A stretch of 48,983 bases of DNA from the NCBI GenBank assembly GCA_018434245.1, contig JAHDPQ010000010.1, positions 1-48,983 on the forward strand, read 5' to 3'. The notes below the pieces were generated by a model, which searched no databases, was not told where the DNA came from, and worked only from the letters and a program-made list of their open reading frames with translations. A program made the translations under genes and the position numbers. The DNA is from Oscillospiraceae bacterium (GTDB taxonomy: Bacteria; Bacillota; Clostridia; Oscillospirales; Ruminococcaceae). Shown here piece by piece: positions 17,277 through 24,961 of the stretch. Every line of letters starts with the position of its first letter. The stretch's first letter is position 1.

Positions 17277-17305
17277 TTGACAATGCAAAAAAATGTATAC
17301 ATTAT
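17277..17305 (+). promoter_or_regulatory. Promoter of the M20 hydrolase gene with overlapping operator
   Basis: Consensus TTGACA (17277-17282), 17 bases, then CATTAT (17300-17305). The perfect palindrome AATGTATACATT at 17292-17303 overlaps the end of the spacer and the -10. It shares the TGTATACA core with the operator of the divergent dppA promoter 139 bp away. The leader is about 170 bases and includes a small hairpin with a GAAA tetraloop (TGC-GAAA-GCA) near 17340. Confidence 0.6.
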
Positions 17306-17482
17306 ATAGTATATCGCATGAAAAACGCTGCCCTAAATTGCGAAAGCAGGGATTTTAGGAGCCTTGATGCATCGGAAACATTTTTGCCACCCAGATGGAT
17401 CAAACATTCCGGAAAACAAAATGGGACGCGGTGAATTTTAACCGGCAGTAGCCGGAATAATTAGCGGAAAGGACGGGGTAAA

Positions 17483-18943
17483 ATGAAGGCAAAGGAAGCG
17501 ATTACCTCTTTTGTAGAGCAAAACAGGGAGGCTTTTATCCGGGTCAGCGACGGTATTTGGGATGCGGCGGAGCTGGCCATGCGGGAGTATCAGTCGGCAA
17601 AGCTTCTTATCGACGAGCTAAACAAACACGGGTTTACCGTGGTGACCGGCATTGCGGGGATTCCCACCGCCTTTGAGGCAACATGGGGAAAGGGCCGCCC
17701 GGCCATCGGCTTTTGCGGGGAGTTTGACGCTTTGCCGGGGCTGAGTCAGGAGGCGGGGAACCACTTGCGCAAACCCATTACAGAGGGGGGCTCCGGCCAC
17801 GGCTGCATGCACAACCTGTTGGGGGCGGCAGCCATGGCGGCGGCCATTGCCACTCGCCACTACATGGAGGAGGAAGGCATTCCCGGTTCGGTCAGCTTTT
17901 TTGGCTGCCCCGGTGAGGAAGGCGGCTGCGGCAAAGTCTTTATGGCCCGGGAGGGAGCCTTTGACCACCTGGACGCCGCACTTTCCTGGCACCCCGACGA
18001 CTTAAACTCCCCCTGGTCCACCGGAAACAGTGCCACCGTTACTCTGGACTTCCACTTTTACGGGCAGGCAGCCCATGCTTCCCGCTTTCCCCATCTGGGG
18101 CGCAGCGCTCTGGACGCTTGCGAGCTGATGAACATTGGCTGCAACTATCTGCGGGAACACAAGCCTCCCAACACCAAGATTCTCTACAACTACGAATACG
18201 CCGGAACTCCCCGCAGCGGGGTGGTTCCCGATTACGCCTGTGTCCGCTACTCCTGTGGCGGAGCCAATGTCAAGGATACTAACGAGTTGCGGGACCGGAT
18301 CATCCAGGTGGCGGAAGGCGCTGCCATGATGACCGAAACGCAGGTGAAGTACGAGTTTTTGCAGGGTACCTGCGAGTATGTCCCCAACCTCACCCTCTGC
18401 CGGATTCTCTCCGACGCCCAGAAGGAGGTGGGGCCTCCCCAATGGGATGAAGCCGACCTTGAGCTGGCCCAGCGGATGCGCTCCGGCCTGCCCATGGAGC
18501 AGATTCGCAAGCGGGACCCCTTTATGACCGGCCTTGCACCCGAGGAGGTTCCCGACTGGGTGGAGCAGAACCCTTTGAGCAACATGGTGGCGGACATGTT
18601 GGAATCCACTCCAGTGGTGATTCCCAGCTCCTCCGATATCGGGGCGGTGAGCTATGTGGTCCCCACCGCCCAGCTGGCAGTGGCCTGTAAGGCCTTGGGA
18701 ACCGTCAACCACACCTGGATGACCACGGCTCAGGGAAAGAGCTCCATCGGCCACAAGGGGATGCTGACGGCGGCAAAGGCGCTGGCCTTGGGCGCTGTTC
18801 GGATGCTGGAGCAGAACGCCTGGGAGGAGGGAGGGCTCTTCCGCCGGGCCAGAGAAGAGCTGATGAAAAAGACCGGGGGCAAGCTGGTTCTCCCCATTCC
18901 CGACAGCGTCGCCCCCGATGTGGAGGAAGGCGTGGTTCTGTAG
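17483..18943 (+). CDS. M20 family amidohydrolase, AbgB-like
   Basis: A 486-residue metallohydrolase of family M20D, close in length to AbgB (p-aminobenzoyl-glutamate hydrolase subunit B). Metal-binding and catalytic motifs are visible: GFCGEFDALPG, GHGCMHNLLGAAAMAA, GCPGEEGGCGK and LSWHPDD, then the lid domain with GQAAHASRFPHLGRSALDA. It probably cleaves an N-acyl or peptide amide bond in the cytoplasm. Divergent orientation from a peptide importer with matching operators suggests co-regulated uptake and hydrolysis. No AbgA-like partner is present; the enzyme may be homomeric. Substrate unknown. Confidence 0.88.
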   Translation: MKAKEAITSFVEQNREAFIRVSDGIWDAAELAMREYQSAKLLIDELNKHGFTVVTGIAGIPTAFEATWGKGRPAIGFCGEFDALPGLSQEAGNHLRKPITEGGSGHGCMHNLLGAAAMAAAIATRHYMEEEGIPGSVSFFGCPGEEGGCGKVFMAREGAFDHLDAALSWHPDDLNSPWSTGNSATVTLDFHFYGQAAHASRFPHLGRSALDACELMNIGCNYLREHKPPNTKILYNYEYAGTPRSGVVPDYACVRYSCGGANVKDTNELRDRIIQVAEGAAMMTETQVKYEFLQGTCEYVPNLTLCRILSDAQKEVGPPQWDEADLELAQRMRSGLPMEQIRKRDPFMTGLAPEEVPDWVEQNPLSNMVADMLESTPVVIPSSSDIGAVSYVVPTAQLAVACKALGTVNHTWMTTAQGKSSIGHKGMLTAAKALALGAVRMLEQNAWEEGGLFRRAREELMKKTGGKLVLPIPDSVAPDVEEGVVL

Positions 18944-19031
18944 ACGGCGCAAGACATTGGCCTCATACGGGGGAGAAAACCGGGCAGTGGAACTCCACAA
19001 CAGAAGGACACAGGCGCAAATACAAAGCAAG

Positions 19032-19062
19032 GGCTGAGGCGAATTTTCGCCTCAGCCTTTTG
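19032..19062 (+). terminator. Intrinsic terminator after the M20 gene
   Basis: A 12-bp stem (GGCTGAGGCGAA and its complement, minimal loop) is followed by TTTTGTCC, about 90 bases after the stop codon. Confidence 0.85.
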
Positions 19063-19110
19063 TCCGTTAAAGATCTCATTAAAATTTACACTTCTGTAAA
19101 ACAGAAATAC

Positions 19111-19139
19111 TTGTCACCTGTCTAAAAAGCTGGTAAAAT
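19111..19139 (+). promoter_or_regulatory. Sigma-A promoter of hflK-hflC
   Basis: TTGTCA, 17 bases, TAAAAT. The start point would lie near 19146, giving a leader of about 25 bases that contains the TAAGGAG ribosome binding site. Confidence 0.65.
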
Positions 19140-19170
19140 ATTGACATTATGAATGGTAAGGAGACGACTC

Positions 19171-20085
19171 ATGACGATTAAATCAGTCAAGCGGTTCTTT
19201 TTGGGACTCAATGTAGCGGTTGTTCTGCTGCTGCTGATTCTGCTGGGAAGCAACAGCTACTTTCTGGTGCAGGAGCAGGAGCAAGCCGTAGTAATTACCC
19301 TGGGCAACGCCAGTATAGTGTCTACCCCCGGTATTCACTTCCGCATCCCCTTTGTCCAGCGGGTGGTGCCGGTTTCCATGGCGGTGAAGGGGCTGAACAT
19401 CGGCTATGTGGACGATGACACCAGCGTCTATTCCGAATCCATGATGATTACCTCCGACTACAACTTTGTCAACGTGGATTTCTTTTTGGAGTATAAGGTG
19501 AGCAATCCCGAGCGCTACCTGTTTGCCTCCAACGATCCCGAAGGCATCTTCCGAAACATGGCACTTTCTTACATCCGGGACACCATCGGCCTCCACGGGG
19601 TGGATGAGGTGATCACCACCGGGAAAAACGAGATTCAGGCAGAAATTAGGGAAAAGCTGACCACTCGGCTGGAGGAGGAGGACATCGGCCTGCAGCTGAT
19701 CAACATCACCATTCAGGATTCCGAACCTCCTACCGCCATTGTCAAGGATGCCTTTAAAAACGTGGAAACTGCCAAGCAGGGGAAGGAAACCCGGATCAAC
19801 GAGGCCAGAAAGTATGAGAGCGAGCAGCTTCCGGCGGCCCGGGCACAGGTGGACGCCACCCTAAAGGAAGCGGAAACCCACCGGGAGGTGCGGGTCAACG
19901 AGGCTAAGGCTCAGGTATCGGTGTTTAACGCCATGTATGAGGAGTATGCTAAGAATCCCCTCATGACCCGGCGGCGGATGTTCTACGAGGCCATGGAAGA
20001 TGTTCTGCCCGGCCTCAAGGTAATCATCGACAGCGGAACCGGGTCCACCAGCAAGATTTTGCCTTTGGAACCCTTCATGGATTAA
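19171..20085 (+). CDS. hflK: SPFH/band-7 membrane protein, HflK-like
   Basis: A 304-residue protein with one N-terminal membrane helix (residues about 12-32), an SPFH domain beginning QEQEQAVVITLGN and a C-terminal Ala/Glu-rich coiled coil (ARKYESEQLPAARAQVDA). In other bacteria HflK and HflC form a cage around the FtsH protease and modulate it. The ATG at 19171 follows TAAGGAG by 7 bases; an upstream ATG at 19153 overlaps that site. It is followed 18 bases later by an HflC-like gene. A role with FtsH in this organism is inferred from the family. Confidence 0.85.
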   Translation: MTIKSVKRFFLGLNVAVVLLLLILLGSNSYFLVQEQEQAVVITLGNASIVSTPGIHFRIPFVQRVVPVSMAVKGLNIGYVDDDTSVYSESMMITSDYNFVNVDFFLEYKVSNPERYLFASNDPEGIFRNMALSYIRDTIGLHGVDEVITTGKNEIQAEIREKLTTRLEEEDIGLQLINITIQDSEPPTAIVKDAFKNVETAKQGKETRINEARKYESEQLPAARAQVDATLKEAETHREVRVNEAKAQVSVFNAMYEEYAKNPLMTRRRMFYEAMEDVLPGLKVIIDSGTGSTSKILPLEPFMD

Positions 20086-20103
20086 GAAAGGGGAAAAGAA
20101 ATT

Positions 20104-21063
20104 ATGTTTGATTTTAAAAAGTTTATGGGTAATGAAAATCCTCAGCCTGAAACTGTTCCCGATGGAGAAACCGCAGAGGCCGTCAAGCTGCTTCGGCAGG
20201 GGATCACCCGCCGCCTGATTGTTCTGGCCATCCTCATTTTAGCGGGTCTGCTCCTTTCCCAGATCATCGTAGTCACCATGCCCAACGAGTACGTGGCCAT
20301 CAAGCAGTTTGGGGAGGTTAAGAGCATCACCACCCAGCCGGGAGTTTCCTTCAAGCTCCCCTTTATCCAGACGGTTTCCTGGGTTCCCAAGGATGTCTGG
20401 CATTACGATATGGCTATCTCCGATGTCATCACCCAGGACAAAAAGACCATGGTGGCCGACAGCTTTGTCCTGTGGAGAGTCAACGATCCCATCCGGTTTA
20501 TTCGTCAGGCCTCCGGCTCCATCAGTCAGGCGGAATCCTTCATCGGAAACAACTCCTACAACTCCCTGAAAAACGTTATCAGCCGCCTGCCTCAAAGTGA
20601 GATCATCAGCGGGCGGGATACTTTGGCAGAGCAGATTTTTGCCAATCTGGGTGGGGCGCTGGACTCCTATGGAGTGGAGATGGTGGCCATCGAGACCAAG
20701 CATCTGGACCTGCCCGATGACAACAAGGAGGCGGTGTATGGCCGAATGATTTCTGAGCGGAACAACATCGCCGCCCAGTATCAGGCGGAGGGCGAAGAAG
20801 AGTACCGGATGATTAAGAACGAGACCGACAAAAAGGTGAACATACTGGTTTCCAACGCCAACGCACAGGCCGCCGAAATCATTGCCGAAGGGGAGCGCCA
20901 GTACATGGAGATTCTGGCGGAGGCCTACAACGATCCGGAAAAAGCTGACTTCTATGCCTTTTCCCGCGCTTTGGATGCCGCCAAGGCTTCTTTGAAAGAA
21001 GGCGACACCACCCTGATTTTGGGCAAGGATTCCCCCTTGGCTCAGATTTTCTACACCAACTGA
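20104..21063 (+). CDS. hflC: SPFH/band-7 membrane protein, HflC-like
   Basis: A 319-residue partner of the preceding gene: a 33-residue charged cytoplasmic N-terminus, a membrane helix (LIVLAILILAGLLLSQIIVV), an SPFH domain (MPNEYVAIKQFGEVKSI), a glutamate-rich coiled coil (AEGEEEYRMIKNETDKKVN) and the HflC-like C-terminal stretch DPEKADFYAFSRALDAAKAS. AAAGGGGAAAAG precedes the ATG. A strong terminator follows, so the pair forms a bicistronic unit. Confidence 0.87.
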   Translation: MFDFKKFMGNENPQPETVPDGETAEAVKLLRQGITRRLIVLAILILAGLLLSQIIVVTMPNEYVAIKQFGEVKSITTQPGVSFKLPFIQTVSWVPKDVWHYDMAISDVITQDKKTMVADSFVLWRVNDPIRFIRQASGSISQAESFIGNNSYNSLKNVISRLPQSEIISGRDTLAEQIFANLGGALDSYGVEMVAIETKHLDLPDDNKEAVYGRMISERNNIAAQYQAEGEEEYRMIKNETDKKVNILVSNANAQAAEIIAEGERQYMEILAEAYNDPEKADFYAFSRALDAAKASLKEGDTTLILGKDSPLAQIFYTN

Positions 21064-21085
21064 TGCTTTGACATAACCGCAAAAG

Positions 21086-21130
21086 AGAGCGTGGACTGGG
21101 GGTGTTATCCCTCTTCCACGCTCTTTTTTT
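21086..21130 (+). terminator. Intrinsic terminator of hflKC
   Basis: A 10-bp stem AGAGCGTGGA/TCCACGCTCT with a 19-base loop is followed by six Ts. It overlaps the 3' end of a small leftward ORF. Confidence 0.85.
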
Positions 21131-21275
21131 CGTTGGATGGCTTTGCCACGGCAAGCTCCGGCTCGTCGGAGGCTAGATAGAATTCCTCACATTCCTGCTG
21201 GGCGGCAATGAGAAGATTCAGCGCGTCCTCCGACGCACGGAATAGCTTGAAGTATAGCTCCTTGTAGTTTGGCAC
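21105..21275 (-). CDS. Conserved-looking 56-residue protein of unknown function
   Basis: An open frame of 56 codons beginning GTG, with GAGGTG 6 bases ahead. The product starts MPNYKELYFKLFRASEDALN and is predicted mostly helical and acidic, with no cysteine motif or membrane segment; it has one Cys. Codon use resembles its neighbours. I do not recognise a domain, though short proteins of this composition recur in Clostridia. It is divergent from the RHH/XRE genes and shares their regulatory region. The 3' end runs through the hflC terminator. The good RBS makes it a likely gene rather than chance. Confidence 0.65.
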   Translation of the reverse strand: MPNYKELYFKLFRASEDALNLLIAAQQECEEFYLASDEPELAVAKPSNEKKSVEEG

Positions 21276-21290
21276 TGCATTCACCTCATA

Positions 21291-21320
21291 TAGATATATT
21301 TTAGATACATATTATATCTA
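21291..21320. promoter_or_regulatory. Inverted repeat between the small ORF and the RHH/XRE genes
   Basis: TAGATATA (21291-21298) and TATATCTA (21313-21320) form an 8-bp inverted repeat with a 14-base spacer in an AT-rich divergent promoter region. It is a plausible operator for the RHH or XRE protein encoded immediately to the right. Confidence 0.4.
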
Positions 21321-21387
21321 TATTTTACATTATAACACATAAAACCCCTAATATAAACACATAATGCGTTTAATTGGGGGTAATTGT

Positions 21388-21558
21388 ATGGCTATCAAGA
21401 GCCTTTCTATTCGTATTGAAGAGGAAATGTTAAATAAACTGCATGTAGTGGCAAACTACGAAGGTCGCTCGGCCAACAGCCAGATTTTAATTCTGATCCG
21501 AGACTGCATTGAACATTACGAAAGCAGACATGGCAGCATTGAGTTGAACGGTAAGTAG
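21388..21558 (+). CDS. Ribbon-helix-helix (Arc/MetJ-type) DNA-binding protein
   Basis: A 56-residue protein with an N-terminal beta strand (KSLSIRIEEEM) followed by two helices and the pattern NKLHVVANYEGRSANSQILILIRDCI typical of Arc-like RHH regulators, which bind DNA as dimers through the paired strands. The ATG at 21388 lies 8 bases after GGGGG; an ATG 24 bases upstream has no RBS. One base separates its stop from the XRE gene start, so the two are coupled. It could be an antitoxin-type or simple autoregulator, but no toxin is evident. Confidence 0.8.
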   Translation: MAIKSLSIRIEEEMLNKLHVVANYEGRSANSQILILIRDCIEHYESRHGSIELNGK

Positions 21559-21559
21559 A

Positions 21560-21781
21560 ATGGAAAAATACGAACGAATCCGTGGACTCTGTGAAGATGC
21601 AGACTTGACCCAGCAACAAATAGCGGAGCTGCTTAACATCAGCCAAGCCACCTACTCTCGGTACGAAAGTGGTACGTTGGATGTTCCCAGCTCATCCTTA
21701 ATTGCTCTGGCGCAGTTTTATCGTACCAGCGTGGATTATCTTCTCGGTCTGACCAACAACAAGACACCTTATGGAAAATAA
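21560..21781 (+). CDS. XRE-family helix-turn-helix regulator
   Basis: A 73-residue Cro/CI-type HTH protein: LTQQQIAELLNISQATYSRYESG is the helix-turn-helix, followed by FYRTSVDYLLGLT, the usual end of such domains. It starts one base after the RHH stop without its own clear RBS, suggesting translational coupling. A stem ACCGCT/AGCGGT with AGCTTTTCTG after it (21802-21826) may end the transcript. Confidence 0.88.
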   Translation: MEKYERIRGLCEDADLTQQQIAELLNISQATYSRYESGTLDVPSSSLIALAQFYRTSVDYLLGLTNNKTPYGK

Positions 21782-22407
21782 GTCCAATCGGGCATAGGGG
21801 GACCGCTCGTACCAAGCGGTAGCTTTTCTGCGCTTATGCCGCGCGGGCACATCCTTTCTGCACGAGCAGAAGGGGGCAAGCCCCCTCTGGACTCCCCTTG
21901 GCAGCTTTCCCTGCTGCACGCGATGATAGAATCTGCTGCTTCTGTGTTCAGCGGCCGCAGTCGCCATGGGCGACATTGCGGCCCGGCAGCGTAAAGAGAG
22001 AATATGGGAACCTAACCTGATTCACTTGCGTACCCAAGCATAGATATCGTTAAAACATTCGACCTTCGGGGGATGCTGGAAGAGATAAGTGCTTTTGCAT
22101 AGCTGGGACGGGACGCGGGGTTGCAAAGGGGTGTCAAACCCCTTTGAGAGGGGGCCGGGGACCCTTCCCCGGCGTATTTTGCCTCCTTTTGCACGAGCAA
22201 AAGGAGGGGCCTGCCCCGGCCTGAGGGGTATGAGTGTCGCCCCGGCCTGAGGGGCAGACAAGCTGCGCGGTACGGATACAAAAAAGCTAATCCCCTAGGC
22301 GAGGAGAAAACTATAGACTTACCGCAGCTTAAAGGGCTATTCAGCCCCATGTGGCATAAGTACAGAAACATACCCCTTGGCACAGGAAAGCCCCCACTAG
22401 AGGGGCC
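21782..22407. repeat. Non-coding hairpin-rich tract, likely dispersed intergenic repeat
   Basis: No credible gene in about 620 bases. It contains several strong hairpins: two with the same ACGA loop (21853-21874, flanks CCTTTCTGC/GCAGAAGGG; and 22182-22207, CCTCCTTTTGC/GCAAAAGGAGG), GGGGGC-AA-GCCCCC, CAAAGGGG/CCCCTTTG, GCCGGGG/CCCCGGC, and a direct repeat of GCCCCGGCCTGAGGGG (about 22218 and 22239). Read leftward, CTTTGCAACCCCGCGTCCCG resembles the last bases of the window. This is the pattern of REP- or MITE-like repeats; genome-wide copy number cannot be seen here. Confidence 0.55.
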
Positions 22408-23664
22408 CTACCCCTCGCTACGCCTATAAAAGGTATACTCCCGCTGCACCTCTCCCAAGGGAGCTGCATCCCCCATAAAGAGGGAGACAATCTCCTGATT
22501 GGCCCGTTGCAGGCGGTTGACATCCCAGGAATTGAGCCCCAGAGGGTTATCCCCCGCAAGGCCTTTGAGGGCATCCCCCACCGGCACCACCCGGATGTTG
22601 ACGCTGCCGGTATTGTCCCGGTAGCTGACCCAGGTGGGGACAAACCGCACTTCTTCGATCACCGGGCGCTGCCCCGCCTGCTGGGAAAGGTCTACCTTGA
22701 GAATGATGCCCACATCCCTGGGCTCGTCTCGCTGGACGGCGAGGAAATTCCCCAGGGAGCAGATGATAAAGCCCTGCCGGGTCACGCCCTCTATATCAGT
22801 CAGCTCCCGCATCACCATGGGCTGGAGCACGTGGGGGTGGCTGGCCAGCACCAAATCCGCCCCGTGATAAAGCATTAGGTCCATCCACTCCAGAAACACA
22901 TCCCGGGTGTAGGTCTCGTACTCGTTGCCCATATGCGGCATGACCACAATCAAATCGGGCTCCAGAGCACGGGCCTTTTGAAGATCCGAGACCATCTTCT
23001 CGGTGGTGAGCATGTTCACTATCCAGGGAGCATCCTTTGGCAGGGGAATGCCGTTGGTGCTGAAGGTAAAGGCTAGAACGGCAATCTTCATCCCCTCTGC
23101 CTCCACCACGGTGATCCTTTCCGATTCCTCCCGGGAGGCGTAGCTTCCGGTGTGAGAAAGGCCGATGGAATCCAGAACCTGCAGGGTGCGCAGCACTCCA
23201 AAGGCATCCTTATCCAGGCTGTGGTTATTGCAGGTGGAAAGGAAATCAAATCCCGCCTCTTTTAAAGCTTGGCCATAGGCATCGGGAGTGGAAAAACGAG
23301 GGTAGCTGCTGTACCCCAGAGTTTCGCCTCCAAAGACCGTCTCCAGATTCCCCAAGGTATAGCCCTGAGACAAATCCTCCTTCACTGCCTCAAAGGAATG
23401 GGTGAAGTCGTAGCCCCCCTGGGAGGTGAGAGCATCCTCCACCTGATCCCAGTGGGCCATTAAATCCCCCACCGCCACCAGAGTCAACCGCCGGGGCAAC
23501 TCCGGTTCTGGGGCAGGGATAGGCTCCGGCTGGGACTTCGGCTGGGAAGGGGAAGGCTCCGAGGGGGAGATGGGCATGTCGGGGCGGCAGCGGGGCTGAC
23601 AGCCGGACAGCATCAGCAGGATCAGTAAGCAGGCCATCCAACGTCTATTCAGTAAATTCTGCAT
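22408..23664 (-). CDS. CapA-family (PGA_cap) metallophosphatase-like lipoprotein
   Basis: A 418-residue secreted lipoprotein: signal ending LMLSGC, a Pro/Ser/Glu-rich linker to about residue 50, then a PGA_cap domain with TLVAVGDLMAH, GNLETVFGG, STCNNHSLDKD, VMPHMGNEY and VLASHPHVLQPM, the metallophosphoesterase-like motif series of the CapA/PgsA family. Members are linked to poly-gamma-glutamate export or cell-wall-related phosphoester hydrolysis, but no other pgs/cap gene is here. The ATG at 23664 follows CGGAGA by 8 bases. It appears to stand alone. Confidence 0.9.
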   Translation of the reverse strand: MQNLLNRRWMACLLILLMLSGCQPRCRPDMPISPSEPSPSQPKSQPEPIPAPEPELPRRLTLVAVGDLMAHWDQVEDALTSQGGYDFTHSFEAVKEDLSQGYTLGNLETVFGGETLGYSSYPRFSTPDAYGQALKEAGFDFLSTCNNHSLDKDAFGVLRTLQVLDSIGLSHTGSYASREESERITVVEAEGMKIAVLAFTFSTNGIPLPKDAPWIVNMLTTEKMVSDLQKARALEPDLIVVMPHMGNEYETYTRDVFLEWMDLMLYHGADLVLASHPHVLQPMVMRELTDIEGVTRQGFIICSLGNFLAVQRDEPRDVGIILKVDLSQQAGQRPVIEEVRFVPTWVSYRDNTGSVNIRVVPVGDALKGLAGDNPLGLNSWDVNRLQRANQEIVSLFMGDAAPLGEVQREYTFYRRSEG

Positions 23665-23809
23665 ACGCGTATCTCCGTAGATCTGAACTTGATCTGATTG
23701 TACCCCATCCCGCGGAAGAACACAAGTTTTTCCCATAGAAAACATCCCGCGGCTTTCCTCCAGAGGGGCAGGGTATAGAGAAGGTAAAATCCACATAAAA
23801 TGAAACAGC

Positions 23810-23839
23810 CCGGCACCATCCAAAATAGGATAGTGCCGG
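23810..23839 (-). terminator. Hairpin downstream of spoVT, possible terminator
   Basis: CCGGCACCATCC and GGATAGTGCCGG form a 12-bp stem with one mismatch and a 6-base loop, 29 bases after the spoVT stop. The trailing GCTGTTTCATTTT is only weakly U-rich. Confidence 0.5.
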
Positions 23840-23867
23840 ACAGGTAGAGTCCGGGTGGAACGGGAAG

Positions 23868-24410
23868 CTATTCCTCCATCTGCTTGCCTAAGAAGGCGGC
23901 AGCGGTGCTGATCAACTTGATCTCGGTATCACCGGCCAGGGTGTCGGGGCTTTCGCCCAGCAGCATGATGGAACCACAGACATCTCCGCTGGTGATGATG
24001 GGGGCACCGGAGATGGCAAAGCGGTCAACGCCTTCCACAGGCTGGAGACGGGGAGAATCGGTGCTGACGTAATGGAAGGGCTTGCGCTGTTCCATATGAT
24101 CTTCCAGAGCCGAGGAGACACGGCGCTCCAGCAGTTCTTTTTTGGGGATACCGGCTACTGCGATCACATGATCCCGGTCGCAAACCACTACGGCGTAACC
24201 GCTTGTTTTATGAAGAACCTCGGCGTATTGCACGGCAAAGATGCCCAGCTCTCCAAGGGGCGAATATTTTTTAAAGATAACTTCGCCGTCGTTATCCGTA
24301 TAAATTTCCAGGGGGTCTCCCTCACGGATTCGCATGGTTCTGCGAATTTCCTTGGGGATGACAACACGGCCCAGGTCGTCGATTCTTCTGACGATTCCGG
24401 TGGCTTTCAT
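23868..24410 (-). CDS. spoVT: Stage V sporulation protein T (AbrB-family regulator)
   Basis: A 180-residue protein with an N-terminal swapped-hairpin AbrB domain (MKATGIVRRIDDLGRVVIPKEIRR) and a C-terminal GAF-like domain, matching SpoVT in length and order. In Bacillus it tunes late forespore (sigma-G) gene expression. The ATG at 24410 lies 11 bases after AAGGAGG; an upstream in-frame ATG overlaps that RBS. It indicates that the host belongs to a spore-forming lineage. No obvious sigma-G promoter could be assigned with confidence. Confidence 0.92.
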   Translation of the reverse strand: MKATGIVRRIDDLGRVVIPKEIRRTMRIREGDPLEIYTDNDGEVIFKKYSPLGELGIFAVQYAEVLHKTSGYAVVVCDRDHVIAVAGIPKKELLERRVSSALEDHMEQRKPFHYVSTDSPRLQPVEGVDRFAISGAPIITSGDVCGSIMLLGESPDTLAGDTEIKLISTAAAFLGKQMEE

Positions 24411-24455
24411 ATAGGGAAGTTCCTCCTTCATAGAGTGGTGGAAAGAAAAAAACAT

Positions 24456-24961
24456 CCAAAATCAGCGTGTTACGTCGGTTAATGGGAGCACAATTGCTAT
24501 TATTTACTCCCTCTGTTATTTTATTCCCCGAGCATGCAATATTTTATGCCTTCCCGTTACACTATTAAAATGGCAGAATGGGTACGGACGTTCCCCGAAA
24601 TTGAGCATGACAGGTAAACGGGGAAAGTTATATTTGCATTATTTGGATGCTTATCAGACAATAAATGTTAATTGAACCAAATTATATTATATGGTATATT
24701 TAGTTTTGGTTCAACAAAAATTTACAATTTTGTTTTGGAAACTTATTCCATAATTTTTGTTTTTGGCATGGTTATCCCATTTTTAAAATTTTATCAAAAT
24801 TTCTCTTTAGTGAAATTGAAAAAAAAGTAGCAAAAGTTTTTCAAGGATGCCATTTGGGTTATCTTATCTACGCTTAACCCAACGGCGAAATGTGAAAATC
24901 TTCTCACGATTTGCACATAACCTTGTTACATTGCCGTGCGTAGCGGCCAAAGGATATAATT
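24456..24961. other. AT-rich intergenic region, no gene seen
   Basis: About 500 bases with A/T runs, no open frame with an RBS. It separates divergent spoVT and the ABC operon. The only clear structure is TTGGGTTA (24854-24861) and TAACCCAA (24875-24882), an 8-bp inverted repeat with a 13-base spacer about 80 bases before the ABC gene, a possible operator. Confidence 0.5.

Noticed and set aside
22012-22383. Leftward open frame of 123 codons in the hairpin-rich tract
   Set aside because: Its codons run through palindromes and direct repeats, it is rich in Pro/Arg/Ser with no RBS, and it overlaps features of a non-coding repeat.
21782-22407. CRISPR array
   Set aside because: Repeats are few, unequal in length and not regularly spaced, and no cas gene is present.
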